DNA from: Acidobacteriota bacterium
GTDB taxonomy: Bacteria; Acidobacteriota; Terriglobia; Versatilivoradales; Versatilivoraceae
Reading direction: 5' to 3'
Length of the DNA: 64,000 nt
NCBI GenBank assembly: GCA_022826755.1
Contig: JAJDUG010000067.1
Span: forward strand, 1 to 64,000
The notes below the pieces were generated by a model, which did no database searches, was not told where the DNA came from, and saw only the letters and a list, made by a program, of their open reading frames with translations. Position numbers and translations under genes: made by a program. Positions 17,746 to 26,566 of this stretch are shown one piece after another (positions within the stretch are counted from its first letter, which is position 1; each line of letters starts with the position of its first letter).

Positions 17746-18657
17746 ATGAAAACGATCGTTGAATGTGTCCCCAATTTCAGCGAGGGGCGGGATCCACGGG
17801 TGATCGACCGCATCGCCTCCGCCATCGACTCGGTTGCCGGCGTGGGGGTCCTGCACCGCACCATGGACGCAGACCACCACCGGGCCGTCATCACCTTCGT
17901 GGGTAACAGGGAGGGGGTCGCCGAGGGGGCCTTACGGGCGATGGGCCAGGCGGCTGAATTGATAGATCTCAATCACCACTCCGGTGCCCACCCGCGCATC
18001 GGCGCCACCGATGTGGTTCCCTTCGTCCCGGTCAGCAACGTGACCTTGCAGGATTGCGCGCTGATTGCACAAGCCGTGGGGCGAGAAGCCTGCCGCCGTT
18101 TCGGAATCCCGGTCTACCTCTACGGGGCAGCGGCCCGGCAACCTGAGCGGGCCCGGTTGGAGAACGTACGCCGCGGCCAATTCGAGGGCCTGCGAGCCGA
18201 ATTGGCCGAAGCAACGGACCGGTGCCCGGACTTTGGTGACGCGGAACTCCACCCTACCGCCGGAGCGACAGCCGTGGGCGCACGAAAATTCCTGGTCGCC
18301 TACAACGTCAATCTGATGACTCCGGATGTCCGTCTGGCCGGTCGAATCGCCCGCAAGATCCGCGCCTCCAGCGGTGGACTGCCCCATGTCAAGGCAATCG
18401 GAGTAGACCTGAAGACCCGGAACCAGGCCCAGGTATCGATCAACCTGACCGATTTCGAGATCAGCTCCATCCAAAGGGTCTTCCTGGCTGTCTGTCGGGA
18501 GGCCGAGCGGATGGGAACCCGGGTGTCCGACAGCGAGATCGTCGGACTGGTTCCCAGGCGAGCCCTGCCCCCCTCCTACCAATCGTCGCTGCAACTGAAG
18601 GACTTCCGGCCCGACATGGTCTTCGAGAACCGCCTGGCGGCTTGGCTAAAACTCTGA
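17746..18657 (+). CDS. Glutamate formimidoyltransferase
   Basis: The 303-residue enzyme transfers the formimino group of N-formimino-glutamate to tetrahydrofolate at the end of histidine breakdown. It matches the formiminotransferase N and C subdomains: MKTIVECVPNFSEGRD at the start, the active-site histidine region DLNHHSGAHPRIGATDVVPF, and AIGVDLKTRNQAQVSINLTD. The cyclodeaminase domain found in animal FTCD is absent, so it is the stand-alone bacterial form. No other hut genes are nearby. Confidence 0.92.
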   Translation: MKTIVECVPNFSEGRDPRVIDRIASAIDSVAGVGVLHRTMDADHHRAVITFVGNREGVAEGALRAMGQAAELIDLNHHSGAHPRIGATDVVPFVPVSNVTLQDCALIAQAVGREACRRFGIPVYLYGAAARQPERARLENVRRGQFEGLRAELAEATDRCPDFGDAELHPTAGATAVGARKFLVAYNVNLMTPDVRLAGRIARKIRASSGGLPHVKAIGVDLKTRNQAQVSINLTDFEISSIQRVFLAVCREAERMGTRVSDSEIVGLVPRRALPPSYQSSLQLKDFRPDMVFENRLAAWLKL

Positions 18658-18665
18658 AACAACGA

Positions 18666-18988
18666 CAAAAAAGAGTTATCCACGAAGGGACACGAAGAAA
18701 AAAAAGGGCCACCAAGGCGCTGAGGATATCCGCGACGGGATCGCAAGGTCACGAAGGCAGGAAAGATATCCACGAAGGAAAACGACGAACCACGAATGGA
18801 CACGAATGAACACCAATGAACAGCCTGATGAGTCGTTCATCGGGGGTGACGACCGATACGAACAGGTTGTCTGCGAAGGACATGAAGGGATAGCAGAGCA
18901 ACAAGATTGCAGAAACATTTTGGTGTCGCTTGCCGTTGAAGGAGGTCCCGCCGTATTCGTGTCTATTCGTGTTCATTCGTGGTTCGTC
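18666..18988. repeat. cacgaa-type dispersed repeat, copy 2, with inverted ends
   Basis: The left part (18670-18806) matches the repeat at 297-437 block by block. From 18784 to 18988 there is a palindromic unit: 18784-18813 and 18959-18988 are inverted copies at 28 of 30 bases (GACGAACCACGAATGGACAC... and its complement). The spacer has short open frames but no recognisable product. The rest of the gap to 19075 shows nothing. Confidence 0.65.
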
Positions 18989-19075
18989 TTTATTCGGCGA
19001 TCGACTGTTTTTTGCCGGAATGATCAGCCAGACAGGGCTGCGGCGGGATTTGTCCGGTGAACCGGATGGAAGGGC

Positions 19076-19603
19076 TCAAAATCGGGCCTGAGCCAGGACG
19101 TATTCCATCAGAAGGTTGTATTCCATCCGGACGGCTTCCCGCAGGACCGCGGGATGGGCCGGCTCCCCCCGGGATGACCGTTCACACAGTTCCACCAATC
19201 GGGCGGGCTCCCAACGCGGGCTTTCCACCAGGGCCTGCCAACCCTCCGTGCTCCGCTCTTCCAACGCCTCTCGGACCCTGGTCCTCAACCGGGCCTGGAC
19301 CGGATGGGCTCCGACGCGGCGGAACCAGTAGAGAGCATTGCTGAAGTCACCCTCGCTGCGATGCACCAGGGCATGCCAGTAGGCCCCTTCCGGGGACGAG
19401 TCCTGTTGGGTCAGACGGTGAGCCTCGTCCAGGAATCCGTACAGCCAGAGGGCTCCGGCGCGGATCAGGCGATCCGACCCGAGCTGAAGCACCTGGCGCC
19501 AGTCCGTGCCGCTCAGCAAGCGGTAGATTCCGTCATCTCCCCTGGGAGGATTGACCGGTACCGGCAAGCCCTCGGGGGCGGGGTAAAAGAGATCTGTCGT
19601 CAT
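19076..19603 (-). CDS. Conserved hypothetical protein
   Basis: This is a 175-residue soluble protein without signal peptide or membrane segment. The middle part YWHALVHRSEGDFSNALYWFRRVGAHPV has the look of a helical, TPR-like pair and recalls uncharacterised proteins common in Acidobacteria and Planctomycetes (recollection, not a search). It lies 26 bases downstream of the antiporter operon on the same strand and may be co-transcribed with it. Function is unknown. Confidence 0.6.
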   Translation of the reverse strand: MTTDLFYPAPEGLPVPVNPPRGDDGIYRLLSGTDWRQVLQLGSDRLIRAGALWLYGFLDEAHRLTQQDSSPEGAYWHALVHRSEGDFSNALYWFRRVGAHPVQARLRTRVREALEERSTEGWQALVESPRWEPARLVELCERSSRGEPAHPAVLREAVRMEYNLLMEYVLAQARF

Positions 19604-19629
19604 TGGCGGCCTCGAAGAATGTAGCCGAC

Positions 19630-21366
19630 CTATTGCAAGATAGCCATTGCCGTGAACAAGAGTACACTGAGGAGAATCAGCGTCACGGCGAACTCCAGTT
19701 TGGGCCGCGTGGCATCGGGGTCGTCGCCGGAGATGGCCGGCCCCTGCTCGCCTCCCGCCCCGCGGCCGAACCAGAGGGCCGGATTCCGGAACCTCGGCGC
19801 CAGCCAGCCAATACCAGTCAGAATTCCGGCGTCGGCCCGGTCAAAGAGCCGGCTTACCCCGTCAACCAGGCAGCGACGGACCCAGCCTGCCGGTCGACGA
19901 TAGAACCAATCGGTGTCCAGTGTCAACGTCGCCTGGCCGGCCAGCTTGGAGCGAAACCACCAGAATCCGAAAAAGGTGGCGGCGAGCAATTGAATGCTCT
20001 CCACCAGGTGAGGGACGGTGTAGGGCCGGTAGCTCGCACCGTAGGGCAGCTCGGCGTACAGCAGCGAAGGAAACACTCCGAAGCCGACGCAGAGAACAGC
20101 CAACAGGCCCATGGCCAGGTGCATGTTCAGGGGAGGGCGCGACACGCCCACCTCCGGCCGGCTGCGGCCGAACCAGGTGAAATAGGGAAGCTTGAGGCCG
20201 ATCGAGAGAAAGGTTCCCACCGATGCCAGGAGCAGAAGCAGGTAGGCTGCCGGGTAACGGGCGTCGAGGGCGGCGCTGACCACCATTGACTTGCTGATAA
20301 AGCCATTGAAGAAGGGAAAGCCCGAAATGGAGAAGGCGCCCACCATGTAGAGCCCCAGCGTCAGAGGCATCTTCCCGACCAATCCTCCCAGTTCGGTGAG
20401 CCGACTCCGACCGGTCGCCTGCAGGACCATTCCCGCTCCCATGAACAGGAGGGCCTTATAGAGGATATGGCTGAAGGCGTGGGCGACGGAGCCGTTGAGA
20501 GCCAGCGGCGTTCCGATGCCGACTCCCGCAACCATGTACCCCACCTGGCTGATGATGTGGTAGGCAAGGATCTCCCGGATATTGTTGGCCAGGACGGCGA
20601 ATACGACCCCGTAGAGAGCCATGACGACTCCCAGGGTAATCAGTATTTCCCAACCCGGCGCCACTCTGGCAAGCAGGTAGACCGCCGACTTGGTGGTGAA
20701 CGCGCTCAGGAAGACCGCACCGGTCACGGTGGCCTTGGGATAGGCGTCGGCCAGCCAGGCGTGAAGCGGAGGAATGGCGGCGTTGACGGCGATGCCCCCC
20801 AGGATCAGCCAGGAGGACACCCGGCCGGCCTCCAGCAATTGAAGGGCAATGCCTCCGGTGGCCTGCACCTGCCCCAGGATCCCGGCCAGCAACAGGCTGC
20901 CTCCAAACAGGTGGACCAGCAGATAACGCAGGCCCACCCTGGATCCCGTCCCCCGCCGGGACCAGATCAGAACCGTCGACGAAAGAGCGGTCAGCTCCCA
21001 GAAGAGGAAGAGGGTCAGCCAATCCCCGGAGAAGACCAGACCCAGAGCGCTGCCGGCATAGAGCAAGGCGGCGACCTGTTGGCGAACATCCCTGAGGTGA
21101 AGGGCGAAAAGGCCCCCGGCGAAGCCGATCAGCGAGAAAACGATGCCGAAAACCCGGCTCAACCGGTCCACCTGCAGGATCGACAGGCGGTATTCCAGGA
21201 ATTCAACCGAAAAGCCGTGATCGGCGGAAAGGTTCCAGCAAACCCCGAGGGCGGCCAAGGGAAAGAGCGGAAGGACCTTGCCCCTGGCTCTCGAGGGAAG
21301 CAATGGAAGCAGCGCAACCCCCAGCAGCACCAGGAAAGCAGGATGCAGCATCAGTTCACTCGCCAT
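19630..21366 (-). CDS. NuoL/MrpD-like proton-translocating antiporter subunit
   Basis: The polytopic protein of about 578 residues belongs to the Proton_antipo_M superfamily. LFLFWELTALSSTVLIW carries the conserved glutamate of TM5, and the TM7-8 segment has VNAAIPPLHAWLADAYPKAT, where the lysine-like position is kept. HAFSHILYKALLFMGAGM and ISGFPFFNGFISKS follow. The start at 21366 overlaps the preceding small gene by 11 bases; an upstream ATG at 21423 falls within that gene and is rejected. The C-terminal extension of about 100 residues recalls NuoL. It is the last membrane subunit of the operon and probably one of three ion-pumping subunits. Confidence 0.88.
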   Translation of the reverse strand: MASELMLHPAFLVLLGVALLPLLPSRARGKVLPLFPLAALGVCWNLSADHGFSVEFLEYRLSILQVDRLSRVFGIVFSLIGFAGGLFALHLRDVRQQVAALLYAGSALGLVFSGDWLTLFLFWELTALSSTVLIWSRRGTGSRVGLRYLLVHLFGGSLLLAGILGQVQATGGIALQLLEAGRVSSWLILGGIAVNAAIPPLHAWLADAYPKATVTGAVFLSAFTTKSAVYLLARVAPGWEILITLGVVMALYGVVFAVLANNIREILAYHIISQVGYMVAGVGIGTPLALNGSVAHAFSHILYKALLFMGAGMVLQATGRSRLTELGGLVGKMPLTLGLYMVGAFSISGFPFFNGFISKSMVVSAALDARYPAAYLLLLLASVGTFLSIGLKLPYFTWFGRSRPEVGVSRPPLNMHLAMGLLAVLCVGFGVFPSLLYAELPYGASYRPYTVPHLVESIQLLAATFFGFWWFRSKLAGQATLTLDTDWFYRRPAGWVRRCLVDGVSRLFDRADAGILTGIGWLAPRFRNPALWFGRGAGGEQGPAISGDDPDATRPKLEFAVTLILLSVLLFTAMAILQ

Positions 21367-21574
21367 CGTAGTAGTGCTCGCCCCTTTGCAGCCATTTCCG
21401 GCCCAGCAGCTTGGACCCGACAATGATCCCGATACAGCCGAGGAAACCGAGCCATCCGTATAGACCGGGAATATGGCTCCACCAGTAATCGGAGGTGTGA
21501 TGGACAGCCGCCCGTTCCAGAATCAGGGAACCGATCATGACCGCCGCCAGCGAAATCCAGTGCCACCGTTTCAC
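21356..21574 (-). CDS. Small membrane protein of the antiporter operon
   Basis: This 72-residue protein starts at a GTG that overlaps the TGA of the preceding gene (GTGA), and its end overlaps the next start. Two hydrophobic helices are visible: WHWISLAAVMIGSLILE and PGLYGWLGFLGCIGIIVGSKL, separated by HHTSDYWWSH. The C terminus is charged (GRKWLQRGEHYYDGE). The double overlap in a tight operon supports it as a real gene. It does not match any Mrp subunit that I recognise, and I infer that it is an accessory or assembly subunit. Confidence 0.75.
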   Translation of the reverse strand: MKRWHWISLAAVMIGSLILERAAVHHTSDYWWSHIPGLYGWLGFLGCIGIIVGSKLLGRKWLQRGEHYYDGE

Positions 21575-23073
21575 GGGTTTGAGACCTCCAAAACCTGGGC
21601 AGCGATCTGCTTTGCCAGGGAGAAGAAGTGAAAGAACAGGTCCGGCATCAGCCCCAGCAATAACGACAAACCGGCAGCCAGGATCAGAGGGACGACCATC
21701 CAGGCGGACGCCTCCCCGATGGAATTGAAGTTTTCGGACTGCTTGAAGAAGGCCCGGTAGACAATGGGCACGAAGTATCCGGCATTGAGCAGTCCGCTGA
21801 CCAGAAGAACCGTCACAACCGCGACGCTGCCTCCTTCCAAGGCGCCCAGCCCGAGGTACCATTTGCTGACAAAGCCACTGACCGGCGGAACCCCTGCAAG
21901 GCCCAGCGAGGCCAGGGCGAAAGCCCCCATGGTCCAGGGCATGGCCCGACCGATGCCGTCCAGTTCGCTGATTTTTTCCTTGTGCGCATTGACGTAGATG
22001 GCGCCGGCGCAGAAAAACAGGACGATCTTCATGGTGGCGTGGTTGGCAATGTGCATCAGACCGCCAATCAAACCGCTGGGAGAGAGCAGCCCGGCCCCCA
22101 AAACCACGTATGAGAGGTGGCCGACGGTGGAGTAGGCCAGGCGGCGTTTCAAGTTGTCCTCCGCAAAGGCCAGGCAGGAGGCCAGCAGAATGGTGCTGCC
22201 GGCAAGCCAGAGCATGACCTCATTGAGTCCGAACCGACTGAGGGTCTCCGGCCCGAAGAGGAAATCCGTCACCCGAACCACCCCGAAAACCCCCGACTTT
22301 ACGACGGCCACGGCGTGGAGCAAGGCGCTGACCGGAGTGGGAGCCGCCATGGCCGCGGGCAGCCAGGCGTGCAGAGGCATGATGGCTGCCTTCACCCCCA
22401 CTCCCGCCAGAAACATCCCGAACAGGATCTTGACCGCGACTGGTGAAAGGTCCCGGAAGGCGCGCAGGCCGCCCGGCTGAAAGTCCAGGGTTCCCGTCAA
22501 CTGCAGCACGGCGGCCATGGCGGCGACCAGCACCACCCCGGCCGTCAGGGTGAAGGCCAGGTACTTGCGGCCGGCCGCAATGGCTTCGGGGGTCTGCTTG
22601 TGAATGACCAGCGGATAGGTGGCAATGGTCAGGATTTCGAAGAATATGATGAAGGTCAGCAGATTGGCGGCGAAGGCCACGCCCAGAGTCGCCGAAAGAC
22701 ACAGGGCAAAGCTGGCAAAGTAGCGGGTCTGGTGCTTTTCCTTGAGACCGCGGACATATCCAATGGAGTAGAACGAAGTCAGAATCCAGAGACCGGAAGC
22801 GATCAGGGCGAAGAAAACCCCGAACGGGTCGGCCCTCAAGGTCAGGTCGATTCCGGGTGAGACCTGGAACAGTCGGGTCTCCGCCACCTGGTTCGCCAGC
22901 ACCGAGGGAAGCAGAGAGAGCACCAGTGCGAACTTGGCGCCGGCGGCCAAAAGGGTCCAGAATTCCCTCAGGTTGGGACGGCGGGCGCTGATCCCGATCA
23001 ACGGCACGCTTGCCGCCGATACCAGGATCGCCAACAGCGGTACGGCCGACGGATAGGTCGACAAATCGTTCAT
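21571..23073 (-). CDS. NuoN/NuoM/MrpD-like proton-translocating antiporter subunit
   Basis: The 500-residue polytopic protein starts at the ATG 23073, which follows a GGAGGAG ribosome site; an open extension to 23307 is not conserved. Core motifs are LLTFIIFFEILTIATYPLVIHK (TM5 glutamate), GVGVKAAIMPLHAWLPAAM (TM7 lysine), ALLHAVAVVKSGVFG, and AGVPPVSGFVSKWYLGLG. It is similar in layout to the MrpD encoded upstream, suggesting duplication within the operon. In this superfamily such subunits drive H+ or Na+ movement coupled along a chain of charged residues in the membrane. Confidence 0.88.
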   Translation of the reverse strand: MNDLSTYPSAVPLLAILVSAASVPLIGISARRPNLREFWTLLAAGAKFALVLSLLPSVLANQVAETRLFQVSPGIDLTLRADPFGVFFALIASGLWILTSFYSIGYVRGLKEKHQTRYFASFALCLSATLGVAFAANLLTFIIFFEILTIATYPLVIHKQTPEAIAAGRKYLAFTLTAGVVLVAAMAAVLQLTGTLDFQPGGLRAFRDLSPVAVKILFGMFLAGVGVKAAIMPLHAWLPAAMAAPTPVSALLHAVAVVKSGVFGVVRVTDFLFGPETLSRFGLNEVMLWLAGSTILLASCLAFAEDNLKRRLAYSTVGHLSYVVLGAGLLSPSGLIGGLMHIANHATMKIVLFFCAGAIYVNAHKEKISELDGIGRAMPWTMGAFALASLGLAGVPPVSGFVSKWYLGLGALEGGSVAVVTVLLVSGLLNAGYFVPIVYRAFFKQSENFNSIGEASAWMVVPLILAAGLSLLLGLMPDLFFHFFSLAKQIAAQVLEVSNP

Positions 23074-23120
23074 CACCTGTTGGCTCCTCCAGCCGATCGA
23101 ACCGCCCGGGCGCGGGATTC

Positions 23121-24632
23121 CTACAAGAGGCCTGCCGGAATCATGGGATGAATCACTCGATTCACCAGGAAGGAACTCGTCAGGCCCAGTACCAGGAGCG
23201 CTGCCGCCAGGATCAGGGTCGGAGCCAGCATGGAGAACCTGGCTTCCCTGTTTTCCACAACGCCCGGCCCGCCGTTTGCGGCGGCGCGGCCCGACGGTCC
23301 TCTCCAAAACGGGAGATACACCCTTTCAATGACTCGGAAGAAGTAGAGGGTGTTCAGCAATCCCCCCAGCAAAATGACGGCCACAAAGACCCAGTGGGAA
23401 CCCTGGATACCTCCCAGCACCAGGTACCACTTGCTGAAAAATCCCGCCGTCGGCGGCAGGCCGATCATGGATAAGGCTCCCACCACCAACGCAGCCATCG
23501 ACCAGGGCATTTGACGACTCAGTCGGTGGTCCATGGCCGCGATATCGGAATGGCCGAGCTGAACCCGCAGATTGCCTGCAACCAGGAACAGGGCGGCTTT
23601 CATGAGCGCATGATTCAGGATATGGAGCACCGCTCCGACGAAACCCAGGGGCGTGGCCATCCCCAGACCCAGTCCGATATATCCGATCTGGGCGACGCTG
23701 CTATAGGCCAGCATCCGTTTGAGTTCCTGCTGGGCCAGGGCCATGAGCGACCCGTAAAGGACTCCCCCGACCGAGAGCCAGGCGATTACCGAAGTGATGG
23801 GAACCCTCTGCTCCAGCGCGCCGGGGTCGAAGACGAAGAAAAGAATTCGAATGAGGACATAGGCGCCAACCTTGGTGCCCAACGGCGCCAGCAGCGCCGA
23901 ACTGCTCGAGGGCGCGCTGGAATAGGCGTCCGGCAGCCAGAAGTGCAGCGGGAAAAGCGCCGTCTTGAGGCCGATGCCGGTCACCATCAGGATCAACCCG
24001 GCCAGGACAGGCGGCTGGTCGAGGATGTGGGGGAGGATTCGAGCCACGTCGGCCATGTTCAGGGACCCGCTCATCACATAGATGAATCCGGTGCCAAGCA
24101 GGTAGAATCCGGTTCCGACGCTCCCCAGGATGAGATAGCGATAGGCCGCTACCGGTGACCGCTTGTCTCCGATGGCTACCAGCCCGTAACCCGCAAGAGA
24201 ACTGATCTCGAGAAAAACATAGAGATTGAAGAGATCTCCGGTCGCCATGATTCCACAGAAACCGGCCAGCAACAGCAGCACCAGGCTGTAGTAGGGGACC
24301 CGCTTGTCCGGGTGCTCTACCGACACCACGTGGCGGGCGTGAATCAACACCAGGCAGGAAACCACCGACACCAGCAGTGTCAGGAACGACGCCAGCGGAT
24401 CCAACACGAACTCGATCCCAATGGGAGCTTCCCAGCCCCCCAGGGTGTAGGATACCGGCCCGCCGGCGATCACCCGGAACAACCCGAAACCCGCAATGGG
24501 AATGGACGCCGCAACCGCGGCCAACGCCAGGGGGTAGGCGGCGCCGGGAACCCGGAGGCCGATCAGAGGGATGAGGAGGGCAGGAATGAGAAAGGTGAGC
24601 GGGACCAGCAGGGGCAGGTTGGCTTCAATCAT
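23121..24632 (-). CDS. mrpD: Na+/H+ antiporter subunit D
   Basis: The 503-residue protein has the MrpD pattern: DLFNLYVFLEISSLAGYGLVAIG (TM5 Glu), TGIGLKTALFPLHFWLPDAYSSAP (TM7 Lys), LAPLGTKVGAYVLIRI, LKRMLAYSSVAQIGYIGLGL, and PPTAGFFSKWYLVLGGI. It starts within the end of mrpC (ATGA overlap) and belongs to the same transcript. It corresponds to MbhH in the membrane-bound hydrogenase nomenclature. It is predicted to be a core ion-translocating subunit in the inner membrane. Confidence 0.93.
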   Translation of the reverse strand: MIEANLPLLVPLTFLIPALLIPLIGLRVPGAAYPLALAAVAASIPIAGFGLFRVIAGGPVSYTLGGWEAPIGIEFVLDPLASFLTLLVSVVSCLVLIHARHVVSVEHPDKRVPYYSLVLLLLAGFCGIMATGDLFNLYVFLEISSLAGYGLVAIGDKRSPVAAYRYLILGSVGTGFYLLGTGFIYVMSGSLNMADVARILPHILDQPPVLAGLILMVTGIGLKTALFPLHFWLPDAYSSAPSSSSALLAPLGTKVGAYVLIRILFFVFDPGALEQRVPITSVIAWLSVGGVLYGSLMALAQQELKRMLAYSSVAQIGYIGLGLGMATPLGFVGAVLHILNHALMKAALFLVAGNLRVQLGHSDIAAMDHRLSRQMPWSMAALVVGALSMIGLPPTAGFFSKWYLVLGGIQGSHWVFVAVILLGGLLNTLYFFRVIERVYLPFWRGPSGRAAANGGPGVVENREARFSMLAPTLILAAALLVLGLTSSFLVNRVIHPMIPAGLL

Positions 24633-25000
24633 CTCATTCGTTTCAACAACGTATCTTCATCCAGGGTCCTGTATCGCCGAAAGATGCTGATGAGCAGCGC
24701 AAAACCCACGCCGGTGGTGGCCACGCTCACCACGATGGCCGTCAGCATCAAGGTATGCGGCAACGGATTGATGTAGTGAGCCGGGTCCACCGAACCCAAT
24801 GCGGCGTCAATGACCGGAACGGTGGCGTTCCTCTTGGAGGCGATGGCAACGTAGAACAGGATGATGGAGGTCTGGAAGATATTCATGCCCACCAGTTTCT
24901 TCACCAGGTTCCGCTTGGCCAGCATCCCGTAGAGCCCCACCAGCAGCAGCAGAGAGATAATCCAGTACAGGTTGTGACCCGCGATGAACTCAACCTCCAC
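24629..25000 (-). CDS. mrpC: Na+/H+ antiporter subunit C (NuoK-like)
   Basis: The three-helix protein of about 123 residues has the NuoK/MrpC helices LYWIISLLLLVGLYGMLAKR and KKLVGMNIFQTSIILFYVAI, then DPAHYINPLPHTLMLTAIVV, the diagnostic MrpC/MnhC region. I prefer the GTG at 25000 because GGAGG lies six bases upstream; an ATG at 25024 is possible and would add eight residues. It overlaps both neighbours, mrpB and mrpD. The C terminus is charged and cytoplasmic. Confidence 0.9.
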   Translation of the reverse strand: MEVEFIAGHNLYWIISLLLLVGLYGMLAKRNLVKKLVGMNIFQTSIILFYVAIASKRNATVPVIDAALGSVDPAHYINPLPHTLMLTAIVVSVATTGVGFALLISIFRRYRTLDEDTLLKRMR

Positions 25001-25430
25001 CGGACCCCTCCATGATGTCGTCATAGATCGCCACCAGCACCGCCATGACAGCCAGGCTCACCCCGACCTCAATCAGGAGAATCCCGGCGGAATGAAGCTC
25101 GGCCCGGCTCAGGTCCGGAAGCGGCAGAAAGTGATATTCCAGGAAGCGCCCCCCCAGCAGGAGGGTGAGCAGGCCGGTGCCGGCGAAGATCAGGGCTCCC
25201 AGCGCCCCCACCGGCGTGCCCCATGATTTCCTGAATTTGAGTTCCGACCTCTCCGCACCCACCGAGAGCCGAAGCATCAGAATGCTGGCGGCCAGCATCG
25301 CGCCTCCCTGGAATCCTCCCCCGGGGCCGAAGTGGCCGTGAAAGATCACGTAAAGGGCAAACAACTGTATGAAGGGAGCCAGCAGCCGGCTGGCGGTGAT
25401 CAGAATCGGATTTCTGGAACTGGAAGTCAT
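24990..25430 (-). CDS. mrpB: Na+/H+ antiporter subunit B
   Basis: The 146-residue protein has the MnhB domain, with the diagnostic FALYVIFHGHFGPGGGFQGG and AAILM-like helix, and TPVGALGALIFAGTG. It is a membrane subunit of Mrp antiporters and equals MbhF. The ATGA overlap with the preceding small gene shows coupling. The C-terminal helix IEVGVSLAVMAVLVAIYDDI is typical. Confidence 0.92.
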   Translation of the reverse strand: MTSSSRNPILITASRLLAPFIQLFALYVIFHGHFGPGGGFQGGAMLAASILMLRLSVGAERSELKFRKSWGTPVGALGALIFAGTGLLTLLLGGRFLEYHFLPLPDLSRAELHSAGILLIEVGVSLAVMAVLVAIYDDIMEGSGGG

Positions 25431-25720
25431 GGGCTCCGTCTGAGAATCAGGTAGCAGACCAGTCCGGCGGTCAAGACCACGATCGTCTCTCCCAACGTGT
25501 CGAAGCCGCGATAGTCAGCCAGCACCACGGTCACGATGTTTGGAGAAGCCGCATCCGCCTGGGCATGACGGATGTAGTGGGCCGCCGCGACCGGGGAGCC
25601 CACCCGGCTCCGCTCGCGGTGGCTGGGCCCGTCGGGGTCGCCGTGGCCGGGCAGACCGGATGAGGCATAGAGCAGCAAGGCGCCAAACAAGACCAGCGCG
25701 ATCAGAGAGGTCTTTCTCAA
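25427..25720 (-). CDS. MbhE-like antiporter subunit (MrpA C-terminal piece)
   Basis: The 97-residue frame starts with TTG, which overlaps the TGA of the previous gene (TTGA), and it ends in an ATGA overlap with mrpB. No ATG fits. The sequence has one helix at the start (TSLIALVLFGALLLYAS), then the MbhE/MrpA-type segment NIVTVVLADYRGFDTLGETIVVLTAGL, which in fused MrpA proteins forms the end of subunit A. The split form is typical of Mbh-type operons. The start codon is inferred from the overlap. Confidence 0.85.
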   Translation of the reverse strand: MRKTSLIALVLFGALLLYASSGLPGHGDPDGPSHRERSRVGSPVAAAHYIRHAQADAASPNIVTVVLADYRGFDTLGETIVVLTAGLVCYLILRRSP

Positions 25721-25962
25721 TCGATGCTCCGGCGGGAGGTATGGAAAAGCACCACGATGAACAGCACTCCGGTGATGCCGGCGCCCACCACGGCTTCGGT
25801 AAAAGCCACGTCGACCGCCCCCATCACCAGGTAGATCAAGGCCGATATGAAACTGAAGACCGACAGGGTCACCGCTGCCGCCAACAGGTTCTTCAACCGA
25901 AGGGCAATCAGCGCTGAAGCCAGCAACAACAAGCCCAGGGCGGCCTCCAGTCCCAAGTACAT
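25717..25962 (-). CDS. MbhD-like antiporter subunit (DUF4040)
   Basis: The 81-residue protein has two to three hydrophobic helices with LKNLLAAAVTLSVFSFISALIY and VMGAVDVAFTEAVVGAGITGVLF, the DUF4040/MbhD signature; the acidic residues in DVAFTEA are conserved in the ion path. In MrpA proteins this domain lies near the C terminus; here it is a separate gene. Its ATG overlaps the mrpG stop by one base (TAATG). Confidence 0.9.
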   Translation of the reverse strand: MYLGLEAALGLLLLASALIALRLKNLLAAAVTLSVFSFISALIYLVMGAVDVAFTEAVVGAGITGVLFIVVLFHTSRRSID

Positions 25963-26297
25963 TACGGATTCTCTCCTGTTTCACGCCGCGGGGCGCCCCC
26001 GGGCTGGCGCCGCCAGTGAAAGCGCGCGGCCGCATTGACCAGCACATGAGACCCGATGGGATAGGCCAAGGCCACGAAAACCAGGGCGGTGACCAGCTTC
26101 AGGCTCGTCAGCGTAAACCCTTCGAACACCGCCAGGCCTCCCACGGCCAGCAAGATGCCCAGCGTATCGTTCTTGCTGGTAGCGTGCGTTCGACAGAAAA
26201 TGTCCGGCAAGCGCAGAATTCCCACGCTGCCCACCAGCAGGAAGAAACTCCCCGCGAAGACCATCGTCAAAGCCAGCAGTTCTCTGAAGGCGCTCAT
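25962..26297 (-). CDS. mrpG: Na+/H+ antiporter subunit G
   Basis: The 111-residue protein shows the MnhG/MrpG pattern: LLVGSVGILRLPDIFCRTHATSKNDTLG, then two hydrophobic helices ending in LVTALVFVALAYPIGSHVLVNAA. The RxPDxxxRxHAxsK signature is complete. It is coupled to mrpF by an ATGA overlap. It equals MbhC. Confidence 0.92.
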   Translation of the reverse strand: MSAFRELLALTMVFAGSFFLLVGSVGILRLPDIFCRTHATSKNDTLGILLAVGGLAVFEGFTLTSLKLVTALVFVALAYPIGSHVLVNAAARFHWRRQPGGAPRRETGENP

Positions 26298-26566
26298 CTC
26301 TCCTTGGGGTGGCTCTGGAAGTACCTGGCCACGGCGACCAGGCCGATGAAGTTCAGAATGGCGTAGGCCAGGGCGATATCGACAAACAACTCGATCCGGC
26401 CGTAGAGAAAGCCGATCAGACAGACCAGCACCAGCGTCTTGGTGCCTATGGCGCTTGCGCCCAGCAGCCGGTCAAAAATGGTGGGGCCCTTCAACACGCG
26501 GTAGAAGGGCAAAGGAATGATGACGGACAGGACGATGGCGAGGTAGAGAAAGACGTCTTGCATCAA
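26294..26566 (-). CDS. mrpF: Na+/H+ antiporter subunit F
   Basis: This is a 90-residue protein of three helices with PLPFYRVLKGPTIFDRLLGASAIGTK, the MrpF signature (GPTxxDRxxA), and LFVDIALAYAILNFIGLVAVARY. In purified systems MrpF is a small membrane subunit needed for complex assembly. It overlaps mrpE and mrpG. It equals MbhB. Confidence 0.92.
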   Translation of the reverse strand: MMQDVFLYLAIVLSVIIPLPFYRVLKGPTIFDRLLGASAIGTKTLVLVCLIGFLYGRIELFVDIALAYAILNFIGLVAVARYFQSHPKER

